From Streptomyces justiciae (lineage in GTDB: Bacteria; Actinomycetota; Actinomycetes; Streptomycetales; Streptomycetaceae), in contig NZ_JADDXU010000001.1 in NCBI RefSeq assembly GCF_015163075.1, positions 1 to 64,000 of the forward strand: 64,000 nucleotides of DNA, given 5' to 3'. The notes under the pieces are model-generated. The model was not told where the DNA came from. It saw only the letters and a program-made list of their open reading frames with translations, and did no database searches. The number at the start of each line of letters is the position of its first letter. The stretch's first letter is position 1. Below are positions 45,252-55,305 of the stretch, piece by piece. A program made the translations under genes and the position numbers.

Positions 45252-46625
45252 TCAGCTCGACCCGTAGGCCTTGGCCGCGTCGGCCTCCAGCTTCCGCTGG
45301 GCGCCCGCGACATCGCTCGGGTTGCTCAGGAAGTCCTGGAGGTCCTTCCACTCGCCGGTGCCCTGCGTGCCGCCGAACGCCGCCGGGGCCTGGTCGGACA
45401 TGTCGAACCGGAAGTTGTCACCGGCGTCGATCAGCGCCTTGGCGATCTGCCGGGTCACGTCGTCCTTGTACTTGCTCTGGTCCATCTCCTTGTTGGGGGA
45501 GAGGATGCCGCCCTGCGCCGCCCAGATCTCCGCCCCGTCGGTCGAGGCGAGGAACGTCAGCAGCGCCTGCGCGCCCTTGTTGTCCTTCAGCGCCACGGCC
45601 ACGTCACCGCCGCTGACCACGGGGGACTCGGCGCCCACCGCCGGGAACGGGAAGACCTTGGCGTCCGTGCCCACCTTCGCCTTGGTGTCCGCGTTGATGT
45701 TCGCGGTCACGAAGTCGCCCTCGAAGACCATCGCGGCCGGGGTGTCACCGGTGAAGGCCTGGGTGACCGACTTCGGGAACTCCGTGTCCAGCGCGCCCTT
45801 GCGGCCGCCCGCGAGCAGCTCGTCCTTGCCCCACAGCTCGGCGAGCGTGGTGAGGGCCTGCTTGACGGACGGGTCCGTCCACTTGATCTTGTGCTGGGCC
45901 AGCTGGTCGTACTTCTCCGGACCGGCCTGGGACAGATAGACGTTCTCGAACCAGTCCGTCAGCGTCCAGCCGTCCGCGCCGCCGATCGACACGGCCGGTG
46001 AGCCGGCGTCGGACAGGGTCTGCGCGGTGGCGAGGAACTCCTTCCACGTCTTCGGTGTCTCCGTGATCCCGGCCGCGTCGAAGGCCGCGGTGTTGTACCA
46101 GATCAGGGACTTGTTGGCGGCCTTCGCGTACACGCCGTACTGCTGGCCGTCGACCGCCCCGAGGTCCCGCCACCCCTGTGAGAAGTTCTTGTCCAACTGT
46201 GCCTTGGCCTCCGCCCCGAGGGGCTTGAGCCACTTCTTCTCCGCGAACTGCTTCAACACGCCGACCTGCGGCAGGAACGCCACGTCCGGCGGCTGACCGC
46301 CCTCGATCTTGGCGCCGAGGAAGGTGGAGGTGTTGTTGCCGGTCGGTACGAACTTCACCTTGGCGCCGGTGCGTTTGGTGAACTCCTTCAGGACCTGGGT
46401 GAAGTTCTCCTGCTCCGCTCCGGTCCAGACGGCGGCGACCTCCAGGGTCTGGCCGTCGAGTTTGGGGAGCGTGACGGAGGCGCCTTCGCCGGTGCCCTTG
46501 CTCTCGTTGTCGCTTGCGTTGTCGTCGTCTCCGCCGCACGCGGTGAGCACGAGGGCTCCCGCGAGGAGGGCGGCGGCCGTCGCCATGGCCCTACGTGTCC
46601 GGTATGTGCTCGTGCTGCGCATCAC
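45252..46625 (-). CDS. Sugar ABC transporter substrate-binding lipoprotein
   Basis: The product is 457 aa from GTG 46625, or 456 from the adjacent ATG 46622. A lipoprotein signal ends in VLTAC, placing the lipidated Cys at residue 29-30, followed by GGDDDNASDNESKG. The mature part is a type 1 solute-binding fold with TLEVAAVWTGAEQENFTQVLKEF, PDVAFLPQVGVLKQFAEK, VYAKAANKSLIWYN and MVFEGDFVTANI. It captures an unknown oligosaccharide (possibly alpha-glucosides, given related systems). It is first in the importer operon, and the permease genes follow within 5 nt. Confidence 0.92.
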   Translation of the reverse strand: MMRSTSTYRTRRAMATAAALLAGALVLTACGGDDDNASDNESKGTGEGASVTLPKLDGQTLEVAAVWTGAEQENFTQVLKEFTKRTGAKVKFVPTGNNTSTFLGAKIEGGQPPDVAFLPQVGVLKQFAEKKWLKPLGAEAKAQLDKNFSQGWRDLGAVDGQQYGVYAKAANKSLIWYNTAAFDAAGITETPKTWKEFLATAQTLSDAGSPAVSIGGADGWTLTDWFENVYLSQAGPEKYDQLAQHKIKWTDPSVKQALTTLAELWGKDELLAGGRKGALDTEFPKSVTQAFTGDTPAAMVFEGDFVTANINADTKAKVGTDAKVFPFPAVGAESPVVSGGDVAVALKDNKGAQALLTFLASTDGAEIWAAQGGILSPNKEMDQSKYKDDVTRQIAKALIDAGDNFRFDMSDQAPAAFGGTQGTGEWKDLQDFLSNPSDVAGAQRKLEADAAKAYGSS

Positions 46626-46731
46626 TGCCCCGTTCTTCGTCCTCGTCGAACGTCGAGCGCTGTCCCGTGGGCTCTGGTCTACGCCGGGGGCATGGGGTCG
46701 GCAAGACCGCGTGCGGTGTCAAGTGGGAGAT

Positions 46732-46749
46732 CGTTGCGGCGTCGTAACG
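46732..46749. promoter_or_regulatory. LacI-type operator candidate
   Basis: CGTTGCGGC and GTCGTAACG form an 18-bp imperfect palindrome (two mismatched pairs) about 107 nt upstream of the binding-protein gene. Its size and CG centre resemble LacI-family operators. No LacI gene is adjacent. Confidence 0.35.
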
Positions 46750-46756
46750 CGGCGTT

Positions 46757-46828
46757 CTACGGCGGCGGTGATGTTGTGCTCTACGGCAGGGGCGATGTTG
46801 TGCGCTACAGCAGCGACGGCACCTCCGT
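46757..46828. repeat. 24-bp tandem repeat at the 3' end of the FHA gene
   Basis: 46757-46780 and 46781-46804 are 24-mers differing at four positions. A third, weaker copy starts at 46805, exactly at the stop codon of the minus-strand FHA/FtsK-like gene. Confidence 0.7.
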
Positions 46829-49800
46829 GGCCGCGACCTCCCGGGCCGCCCGCTCCAGCGCGCTCGCCAGCAGTGCCAAGTCCGTCGGTCCGTTGCCCAG
46901 TTCGCGGACCGGGCGGCGGGCCGGCGGGTCGCCCATCCGCTGCCAGTCCAGGGGGACCACGGTCGGCCGCAGCGTCGCCGTGCGCGGGATGCGGCCGGTG
47001 ACCCGCCCGCCCTGGAACGCGGTCGTACGGCCGTCCGCCCAGGTCAACCGGCCACGTCCCGGCGCCGGTTCGTCCGGCCCCGCCGTCACCGCGTCCAGCA
47101 CGACCCGCAGCGGCGCCCGCCGCGCCGGCTCCGACTCCGCCGTACGGCCGCCGGAGGCCGCCGCCGCGATCAGGTGGACGCCGAGCCGTTCGCCCTCCCG
47201 CGCGACGGCTTCGAGGGCCCGCATCACCGAGCCCGCCGACGGTCTGCCGGGGGAGCCCAGCGGCGGCGAGACCAGCGCGTCCAGGTCGTCGACGACGACC
47301 ACGAGACGGGGCAACGGGGGCGCCGACTCGGTGCGCTGACGGGCCGCGCCGGGACGCAGGCGCATGGTGGAGCTGGGCGGGCTGTCCAGGTCGCCGTTCC
47401 CGGCGGCGCCGCGCTGGGCGACCATACGGCCCGACAGCTCACGGCCGGTGTGCCACTCGGCGAAGTCGGACCGGCCCAGCAGCTCCGCCCGCCGCTTCAG
47501 CTCGGCGCTCAGCGACTGCGCGAACTCCCGCATCCGGACGGGGTCGTTGGCGGCGAGGTGGGTGGTCACATGCGGTACGTCGGTACAGACCCGCAAGCCT
47601 TCCCCGTGCCCCGCGCCCGTCGCGCTCACGCTGTCCCGGCCGTCCATCAGGACGATGCTCAGCCGGTCGGGACGCTCGGCCGCCGCCAGCGAGGCGACGA
47701 CCGCCCGCAGCAGTTCCGTACGGCCGCTGCCCGCCGGTCCCTCGATCAGCAGGTGCGGGCCGTCCGCCACGAGGTCCGCGCCGACCGGCCCGCGCGGGCC
47801 TGCGCCGAGCACGGCCCAGGCCCGTCCGCCGAGCGCCTCGGTGTCGTCCGCCGCAGCCGCCCAGCGGGCCATCAGCGATGCCGGGGTGGCCCTGGCCAGC
47901 CCCAACTCGTCCAGCAGCCGTGCCATCTGGGGCAGCGGTGCGGACACGCGCGCGTGCCGCTCAGGTCCGGTGCCGTCCGTGCGCATCGGCGCGAGCGCCC
48001 GCGCGAACCGCTCCGCCCAGGCAGGGGAGACGGCGTCGACGGCGGCGACCGTGCCATGGCCGACAGGGCCGGCCGGGGGCTCACCGGCGGTGGTGGAGGC
48101 GAGGTCGCCGCCGGCCCGCGCGACCCGCAGCAGTCGCAGGGCCGTCGCGACATCGCCGCTGAGCAGCGCGACCGCGCCGCACGCGCGGAACGTCGGCGCC
48201 GCCGTGCACGCCGCCTCGTACGTCTCCGTCACCGGCGACGCGGGCGAGGCCGGTGACGTCTCGGCCAGGCACAGCACATGGATGCCGGCCCGCGGCCCCT
48301 CGAACGCCAGCCGCGCCACGGCCTCGCGCACATCGGCGCCGCCGGGATCGCCGTCCACGACGAGGACGGTGTACGGCCCCGCGAAGACGGCCGCGTCAGG
48401 GGTGTCGTCGTCCTGCGCCCAGGAAGGCCGCCGGGGCGCCGCTGCCGTGGGCGGCGCGGGCGCGGCGGGCGCGTCCTCCAGCCGTCTGAGCAGCTCCTCC
48501 GTGCGCGCCGTCGCCTGTTCGCGGTCGTAGGCGAGGAGGAGGCGGCAGTCCTGGCCGTGGCCCGGGCGCAGATGCGGGAGCCAGCCGAGCCAGGACCACT
48601 CGGCGGTGCGCTCCGCGGCCGGGCGGGAGCGGTCCGCGCTGAGCAGGACTATCTCCAGGACGTCGGGGGAGTGCAGCGCGGCGAGCTGGGCCAGCACCGC
48701 GCGGGCCAGCCCGGCGAGCCGCGCGCGGGGCCCGGCCAGCCCCAGCGCCCCGACCTCGCGCAGATCGGCGGTCACCGGGACCGCGGGCAGCAGCCCCGAG
48801 CCGTCGGGCGCCGCCCGGTCGGCGGTGCCCAGCCGCACCGTCAGCGCCTCCGGATGCCCCGGCCCGCGCTCCCACAGCCGGGGCCCCGGACCCAGCGCCG
48901 TCAGCAGCAGCGCCGCCGGGTCCGGCCAGGTCTCGGGCAGCTGGGGCGCACCGGTCACGGCTTCCGTCACCGGGTCGGCCGTCTCCTCGTCGTACGCCTC
49001 GCTCCGGTCCGCCGCCGCGCCCTGCTCACCGCGCCCGCCGGCCAGCCGCCGCGCCCAGGCGCCCAGCCCCCCGCGCTTGCGCACGCCCTGCGGCACCTCG
49101 GTGCCTCGGAGGGGGGTGCCTTTGCGGCGTCCGCCGTCGCCCGGGGCGTCCGTGCCGTCAAGGCCGTCCGCGGTGTGCGCGTGCTCGGCGGAGCGGGAGT
49201 CGCCGGGGAATGCTGCGCCGGAGGGCGGGGTGCCGGGCCGGCCGCCCTGTGCCGGGCGGGCGGAGGTCCCGCCGGTGGAAGGGGCGTCGCCCGGGAGGCC
49301 ACTCGGGGTGCCGGGCCGGCCGCCCTGTGCCGAGCCGGCAGAGGTCCCGCCGGTGGCCGGGGCGTTGCCCAGGAGGCCGTCCTCCGCGGAGCCACCGGAA
49401 GCCATTCCATAGGCCGAGGGATTCCCGGCCTGAGCAGCCTGTGCCGCACCGGCCGAAGTCCCGCCGGGGACCGGGGCGTTGCCGGAGGCGGCATGGCTTC
49501 CTCTGGTGCCCCCGAGGTCCTCGCCGCGTGGGGAGCCGCCGCCCGCATGCGCGTCCGCGCCCAGCCGCCCCCCGTGCGTCTGCCCGCCGTCCCCCGCGCC
49601 CGACCAGGAAGCTCCCGTGCCCGCGCCGCCGCGGGTCGCCCCCGCCACGCCGGACACCCGGCGTCGGGAACCGCCGCCCCGCGTCTCGTACGGCCGAGGC
49701 CCCTGGCTCTCGATCCGGGGCGCCCCACCCTGGCCCGGCACGACGGGCCCTTCGGCAGCGGTGCGGCCCAGGCCCTGCGCGGTCCACCCGGTGGTGCCGG

Positions 49801-50527
49801 TGGTGTGCCGGGTCGGGCCGGAGGGGACGCCGGCATCGGCATCCGGGTCCTCGTCCGCCGGTGCCGGTACGCGTACGTGCCCCTCGCCGTCCGGGGCCGT
49901 GCGCAGCCGTGGGCCGGGGCCGCCGGGGGGAGCCAGACGGAGCGCTGACTCGCCGATGCGGAGCAGGGCGCCCGGGGGGAAGCGGACCGGGCGGGTGCCC
50001 ACGCGGGTGCCGTCCAGGACCGTGCCGTTCGTGGAGTCGAGGTCGGCGACCGAGACGCGGCCGTCGCCGGCGACGGTGACCGCGCAGTGCAGCCGGGAGA
50101 CGTCCGGGTCGTCGAGCGGGACGTCGGCGTCGGCGGAGCGGCCGATCTCGACCCGGCCGCCGTGCAGGAGATGGACCCCGCCGGCGTCCGGCCCCGCGAC
50201 CACGTCGAGGCGGGCCGGGGCGTCGTCGACCTCGGGGTGCGGCTCGGGGTCGGTGGGGGCGCCGAGGGACAGCACCGCGCCGTCGGTCAGCGGGGGCTCG
50301 CCGAGGGTGCAGCGCCGGTCGTCGAGCCGCTCGGCGCCGGCGTACAGCACGGGCTGGCCGGAGCCGGGGGCGCCGTCGCCGGAGACCGCGGAGGCGAGCG
50401 CGGAGGTTATCGCCGCCAGGGCCGTCCCCGCGGGAGCGGTGACCAGCACGTCACGGCTCGGGGTGCGGCCCCGGGCCGCCTCGGCGGGCGGGGCCAGCGG
50501 GTCTACGACGGTCAGCCGGATCTGCAT
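46805..50527 (-). CDS. FHA-domain protein with FtsK/SpoIIIE-like ATPase region
   Basis: The product is 1240 aa. The N-terminus begins MQIRLTVVDP; an FHA domain follows (about 105-200) with IGRSADADVPLDDPDVSRLH and STNGTVLDG, holding the Gly-Arg, Ser-x-x-His and Asn-Gly residues that bind phospho-Thr. Residues ~200-560 are Gly/Ala/Pro-rich, with a ~30-residue repeat (GGTSAGxAQGGRPGTP). The C-terminal ~650 residues resemble FtsK/SpoIIIE ATPases: EGPAGSGRTELL near 930 and LVVVVDDLDALV near 1080. The Walker A Lys is replaced by Arg. No membrane helix is clear. It is divergent from two Ser/Thr kinases, so a phosphorylation-linked role is likely. ATG 50527 was used; an upstream in-frame ATG is possible. 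Confidence 0.82.
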   Translation of the reverse strand: MQIRLTVVDPLAPPAEAARGRTPSRDVLVTAPAGTALAAITSALASAVSGDGAPGSGQPVLYAGAERLDDRRCTLGEPPLTDGAVLSLGAPTDPEPHPEVDDAPARLDVVAGPDAGGVHLLHGGRVEIGRSADADVPLDDPDVSRLHCAVTVAGDGRVSVADLDSTNGTVLDGTRVGTRPVRFPPGALLRIGESALRLAPPGGPGPRLRTAPDGEGHVRVPAPADEDPDADAGVPSGPTRHTTGTTGWTAQGLGRTAAEGPVVPGQGGAPRIESQGPRPYETRGGGSRRRVSGVAGATRGGAGTGASWSGAGDGGQTHGGRLGADAHAGGGSPRGEDLGGTRGSHAASGNAPVPGGTSAGAAQAAQAGNPSAYGMASGGSAEDGLLGNAPATGGTSAGSAQGGRPGTPSGLPGDAPSTGGTSARPAQGGRPGTPPSGAAFPGDSRSAEHAHTADGLDGTDAPGDGGRRKGTPLRGTEVPQGVRKRGGLGAWARRLAGGRGEQGAAADRSEAYDEETADPVTEAVTGAPQLPETWPDPAALLLTALGPGPRLWERGPGHPEALTVRLGTADRAAPDGSGLLPAVPVTADLREVGALGLAGPRARLAGLARAVLAQLAALHSPDVLEIVLLSADRSRPAAERTAEWSWLGWLPHLRPGHGQDCRLLLAYDREQATARTEELLRRLEDAPAAPAPPTAAAPRRPSWAQDDDTPDAAVFAGPYTVLVVDGDPGGADVREAVARLAFEGPRAGIHVLCLAETSPASPASPVTETYEAACTAAPTFRACGAVALLSGDVATALRLLRVARAGGDLASTTAGEPPAGPVGHGTVAAVDAVSPAWAERFARALAPMRTDGTGPERHARVSAPLPQMARLLDELGLARATPASLMARWAAAADDTEALGGRAWAVLGAGPRGPVGADLVADGPHLLIEGPAGSGRTELLRAVVASLAAAERPDRLSIVLMDGRDSVSATGAGHGEGLRVCTDVPHVTTHLAANDPVRMREFAQSLSAELKRRAELLGRSDFAEWHTGRELSGRMVAQRGAAGNGDLDSPPSSTMRLRPGAARQRTESAPPLPRLVVVVDDLDALVSPPLGSPGRPSAGSVMRALEAVAREGERLGVHLIAAAASGGRTAESEPARRAPLRVVLDAVTAGPDEPAPGRGRLTWADGRTTAFQGGRVTGRIPRTATLRPTVVPLDWQRMGDPPARRPVRELGNGPTDLALLASALERAAREVAATEVPSLL

Positions 50528-50882
50528 CGCCGTCAGCGGTCCCTTCTGCCCGGGCGCGGACAGTCCCCCACCCCACACGAGCACATCGGCCAGTACTGCA
50601 GGCATCCTCGCACCTGCCACTGACAGTCTGCCCGCCCCCCGGCGGCAAGTGATCTTGATTGGTCAGCTCTGCCCCCAAAAGTGCCTGACCAAGGCCGCGC
50701 CCGTGATCACTTGAGATCGGTCACGTACGGCTCTGGCAACCGGTCGACCGGGTCGAGCGTCTTTCCTTCGAACAACTACGGGAACCGGTACGTAAGACGC
50801 ACAGAAAGACGACAGGCTGCTCCTACGGGAGGCGGCACTACAGTGGGTCGGAACATACGCAAGCAAGCAGGGAGCGCATGAC
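50528..50882. other. Divergent intergenic region FHA / pkaA
   Basis: The 355 bases include nested inverted repeats (listed separately) and the ribosome site GGGAGC of pkaA. No small gene is supported. Confidence 0.5.
50646..50713. repeat. Nested inverted repeats upstream of pkaA
   Basis: The outer pair is CAAGTGATC (50646-50654) and GATCACTTG (50705-50713). The inner pair is TTGGTCAG (50659-50666) and CTGACCAA (50685-50692). Both are perfect. They lie 170-240 nt upstream of the kinase start and could be operators or a cruciform-type element. Confidence 0.75.
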
Positions 50883-52538
50883 GTGCGGCCGGTAGGCAGC
50901 AAGTACCTCCTCGAGGAGCCGCTCGGACGCGGCGCCACGGGCACCGTCTGGCGCGCCCGGCAGCGCGAGGCCGCGGGCGCCGAGGCGGCCGTCCAGGGAC
51001 AGCCCGGTGAGACCGTCGCGATCAAGGTCCTCAAGGAGGAGCTCGCGAGCGACCCGGACATCGTGATGCGGTTCCTGCGGGAGCGCTCCGTCCTGCTCCG
51101 GCTCACCCACCCCAACATCGTCCGGGTCCGCGACCTGGTCGTCGAGGGTGATCTGCTGGCCCTCGTCATGGACCTGGTCGACGGTCCCGACCTGCACCGC
51201 TACCTCCGCGAGAACGGCCCCTTCAGCCCCGTCGGCGCCGCACTGCTCACCGCGCAGATCGCCGACGCGCTCGCCGCCAGCCACACCGACGGTGTCGTCC
51301 ACCGCGACCTGAAGCCCGCCAACGTCCTGCTGAAGCAGAACGGCGGCCAGATGCACCCGATGCTGACCGACTTCGGCATCGCCCGTCTGGCCGATTCACC
51401 CGGTCTGACCCGTACCCACGAGTTCGTCGGCACGCCCGCGTACGTCGCCCCCGAGTCCGCCGAGGGCCGCCCGCAGACCTCCGCCGTCGACATCTACGGC
51501 GCCGGCATCCTGCTGTACGAGCTGGTCACCGGCCGCCCGCCGTTCTCCGGCGGCTCGGCCCTGGAGGTCCTCCACCAGCACCTCAGCTCGGAGCCGCGCC
51601 GCCCGTCCACGGTCCCCGACCCCCTCTGGACGGTCATCGAGCGCTGCCTGCGCAAGAACCCCGACGACCGGCCCAGCGCCGAGAACCTCGCGCGCGGCCT
51701 CCGTGTCGTCGCCGAGGGGATCGGGGTGCACGCGAACTCCGCGCAGATCGCCGCCGCCGAGAACGTCGCCGCGCTCCTCGCGCCCGACCCGGCCCCGGCC
51801 GCCGTACCGGGCTCCGCCGACCCCACCCAGGTGCTGCCGCACGGCGCGGGGGCGTACGACCCGAACGCCGCGACCAACGTGCTGCCGCACGTGGGCGCCG
51901 CCGACCCCACCGCCGTCCTGCCCAACCGCGGCGCGGCCGACCCGACGGCCGTCATGCCGCCGGTGCCGCAGGGCCAGCCCGGTCAGCCGGGCCAAGGCGG
52001 CCCCGAGGACCCGCACCCCTGGCAGAACCAGCTGCGCGCCGCCCGGGACCGCAACGAGCAGACGCAGGTCCAGTACCTCGACCCGAACCAGGACCCGCTG
52101 CGCCGCCGCCCCCAGCGGCAGGTCGCCCGCCCGCAGCAGCAGCCGCGCCCCCAGCAGCGCCCGCAGCCCCAGCAGGGGTACGGCGGCTATCCGCAGCAGC
52201 AACAGCAGCCGCAGCGGTACGCCCCGCAGCCGCAGCCCCAGCAGCCTCCGCAGCGGTACGCGCCACCGCCGCCCCAGCAGCCGCAGCAGCCCCAGCGTGA
52301 GCCCCGGCAGGCGCGGCAGCGCGGCGCCAACCCGATGAAGATCCCCGGGCTCGGCTGCCTCAAGGGCTGCCTGTTCACGATCGTCATCCTGTTCGTCGCG
52401 GGCTGGCTGATCTGGGAACTGAGCCCGCTCCAGGACTGGATCGGCACCGGCAAGAGCTACTGGGACCAGATCGGGGACTGGATCGGGACGGTGTCCGGGT
52501 GGATCGGTGACCTGGGCGGCGGTTCGTCCGGGCAGTAG
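50883..52538 (+). CDS. pkaA: Serine/threonine protein kinase PkaA-like
   Basis: The product is 551 aa with a GTG start. The Hanks kinase domain (about 7-275) has the glycine loop LGRGATGTVW, Lys48 in VAIK, HRDLKPAN (Asp142), DFG (163-165), activation-loop threonines in LTRTHEFVGTPAYVAPE and a C-lobe Arg in DDRPSAENLA. After it come four PTxVLP-type repeats (311-360), a Gln/Pro-rich stretch (to about 480) and a membrane helix (about 495-512) with a short outer tail; there is no PASTA domain. Length and neighbourhood fit the S. coelicolor kinase PkaA. It is followed by pkaB after 133 nt. Confidence 0.92.
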   Translation: MRPVGSKYLLEEPLGRGATGTVWRARQREAAGAEAAVQGQPGETVAIKVLKEELASDPDIVMRFLRERSVLLRLTHPNIVRVRDLVVEGDLLALVMDLVDGPDLHRYLRENGPFSPVGAALLTAQIADALAASHTDGVVHRDLKPANVLLKQNGGQMHPMLTDFGIARLADSPGLTRTHEFVGTPAYVAPESAEGRPQTSAVDIYGAGILLYELVTGRPPFSGGSALEVLHQHLSSEPRRPSTVPDPLWTVIERCLRKNPDDRPSAENLARGLRVVAEGIGVHANSAQIAAAENVAALLAPDPAPAAVPGSADPTQVLPHGAGAYDPNAATNVLPHVGAADPTAVLPNRGAADPTAVMPPVPQGQPGQPGQGGPEDPHPWQNQLRAARDRNEQTQVQYLDPNQDPLRRRPQRQVARPQQQPRPQQRPQPQQGYGGYPQQQQQPQRYAPQPQPQQPPQRYAPPPPQQPQQPQREPRQARQRGANPMKIPGLGCLKGCLFTIVILFVAGWLIWELSPLQDWIGTGKSYWDQIGDWIGTVSGWIGDLGGGSSGQ

Positions 52539-52671
52539 CGCTTTGCGCCGCCCCCGGCGGTGGCTGGTCTGTTGATTTGTCGACACCTGGCGGGTGATTT
52601 CGGTCTCCGCGGTGAAGGTCGGCTCTTCGGACGCGTATTTTTGTCGCCAAGTCGCGTCGGTAGGAGCAGCC

Positions 52672-53916
52672 TTGGCACGGAAGATCGGCAGCCGGTACAC
52701 CGCCCACCAGATCCTGGGGCGGGGCAGCGCCGGCACGGTGTGGCTGGGTGAGGGACCCGAGGGGCCCGTCGCCATCAAGCTGCTGCGCGAGGACCTCGCG
52801 TCCGACGAGGAGCTCGTCGGACGGTTCGTCCAGGAGCGCACGGCGCTGCTCGGCCTGGAGCACCCCAACGTCGTCTCCGTCCGCGACCTGGTCGTCGACG
52901 GCAACGACCTCGCGCTGGTCATGGACCTCGTCCGCGGCACCGATCTGCGCACCCGCCTCGACCGCGACCGGCGGCTCGCCCCCGAGGCCGCGGTGGCGAT
53001 CGTCGCCGACGTCGCCGACGGGCTCGCGGCCGCGCACGCGGCGGGCGTCGTGCACCGGGACGTCAAACCGGAGAACGTCCTCCTCGACATGCAGGGCCCG
53101 CTGGGCCCCGGCGGCTCGCACCGCGCGCTGCTCACCGACTTCGGCGTCGCCAAGCTGATCGACACCCCGCGACGGACCCGGGCCACGAAGATCATCGGCA
53201 CGCCGGACTATCTCGCGCCGGAGATCGTCGAGGGGCTGCCCCCGCGCGCGGCGGTGGACATCTACGCGCTGGCGACCGTGCTGTACGAGCTGCTGGCGGG
53301 CTTCACGCCGTTCGGCGGCGGGCACCCGGGCGCGGTGCTGCGCCGCCATGTGACGGAGACGGTCGCGCCGCTGCCGGGCATCCCCGACGAGCTGTGGCAG
53401 CTGATCGTGCAGTGCCTCGCCAAGGCGCCAGCCTCCCGGCTGCGCGCCTCCGAGCTGGGGGCGCGGCTGCGGGAGCTGCTGCCGATGCTGGCTGGGATGC
53501 CGCCGCTGGACGTGGACGAGCCGGACGCGGAGGAGGACGAGGCCGAGGAGGCCGCGCTGCCGGCGGAACCGGCGCCGCACTCGGTGTCGCCGGTGCGGCG
53601 GGGGGCGGTGCCGCTGGTGCCGGGGGCGAAGCCGGCCGACTCCAACCGGGACACGCACACGTCGATGAGGGTGCCGGCGCCGGACGAGCTGGCGGGGGGT
53701 GCGCGGGGGACGGCGCGGGTGCCTCGGGCCGCGGGGGCGCCGCGGCCGGGGTCGGCGCGGAACCGGGCGGCCACGCGGCGGCGGCGGGTGGTGGTGAGTG
53801 TGGCGGCGGTGGTGCTGGTGGCTGCGGCGGGGGTCGGTACGTGGGCGGCCGTGTCGGGGGATGACGCGGGGGCCACTCCGCAGGACACGAAGAACTCGGC
53901 GCCGGTTTCGCCGTGA
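52672..53916 (+). CDS. pkaB: Serine/threonine protein kinase PkaB-like
   Basis: The product is 414 aa from TTG 52672, with TAGGAG 6 nt upstream; the longer frame from 52594 has a non-kinase N-terminus. The kinase domain (about 8-265) shows LGRGSAGTVW, VAIK (Lys36), HRDVKPENV (Asp130), DFGVAKLI and GTPDYLAPEI. An acidic, Pro/Ala-rich linker leads to a Arg/Arg-rich stop and a single membrane helix near 375-395 with a short Thr/Ser-rich outer end. It resembles S. coelicolor PkaB. It is likely co-regulated with pkaA. Confidence 0.92.
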   Translation: MARKIGSRYTAHQILGRGSAGTVWLGEGPEGPVAIKLLREDLASDEELVGRFVQERTALLGLEHPNVVSVRDLVVDGNDLALVMDLVRGTDLRTRLDRDRRLAPEAAVAIVADVADGLAAAHAAGVVHRDVKPENVLLDMQGPLGPGGSHRALLTDFGVAKLIDTPRRTRATKIIGTPDYLAPEIVEGLPPRAAVDIYALATVLYELLAGFTPFGGGHPGAVLRRHVTETVAPLPGIPDELWQLIVQCLAKAPASRLRASELGARLRELLPMLAGMPPLDVDEPDAEEDEAEEAALPAEPAPHSVSPVRRGAVPLVPGAKPADSNRDTHTSMRVPAPDELAGGARGTARVPRAAGAPRPGSARNRAATRRRRVVVSVAAVVLVAAAGVGTWAAVSGDDAGATPQDTKNSAPVSP

Positions 53917-53976
53917 CGGGTGGGTGGGGGTGCGCGTCTGGGGTTCTCGCCCCCGCCGCCCCTACCCGTCCCATCC

Positions 53977-53995
53977 CTGGGGGCTGCGCCCCCAG
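53977..53995. repeat. GC-rich palindromic intergenic element
   Basis: CTGGGGGCTGCGCCCCCAG forms an 8-bp stem with a TGC loop, 60 nt after pkaB. It is a type of element common between streptomycete genes and may terminate transcription. Confidence 0.6.
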
Positions 53996-54027
53996 ACCCC
54001 CGCTGTCGGCCCTGAACGGGCCTCGTC

Positions 54028-54141
54028 CTCAAACGCCGGACGGGCTGAGAGATGCGGGCCGGCACTTCAAGGGCGCCGCCTCCTCCGGGTGGGTGGGGGG
54101 TCGGGACGGCAAGAGCTCGGCCTCGAACGCCGGACGGGCTG
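54028..54141. repeat. Duplicated 20-bp intergenic motif
   Basis: CTCAAACGCCGGACGGGCTG (54028-54047) recurs as CTCGAACGCCGGACGGGCTG (54122-54141) with one mismatch. This motif is, from memory, a frequent intergenic repeat in Streptomyces genomes. It lies between pkaB and prfB. Confidence 0.75.
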
Positions 54142-54201
54142 GACAGGGCACAGGTCTGCCACCCGGGCGAGGTCGGTTGCCACAGCCGTTAGGCTGGAGG
54201 C

Positions 54202-55305
<1,104 letters not shown>

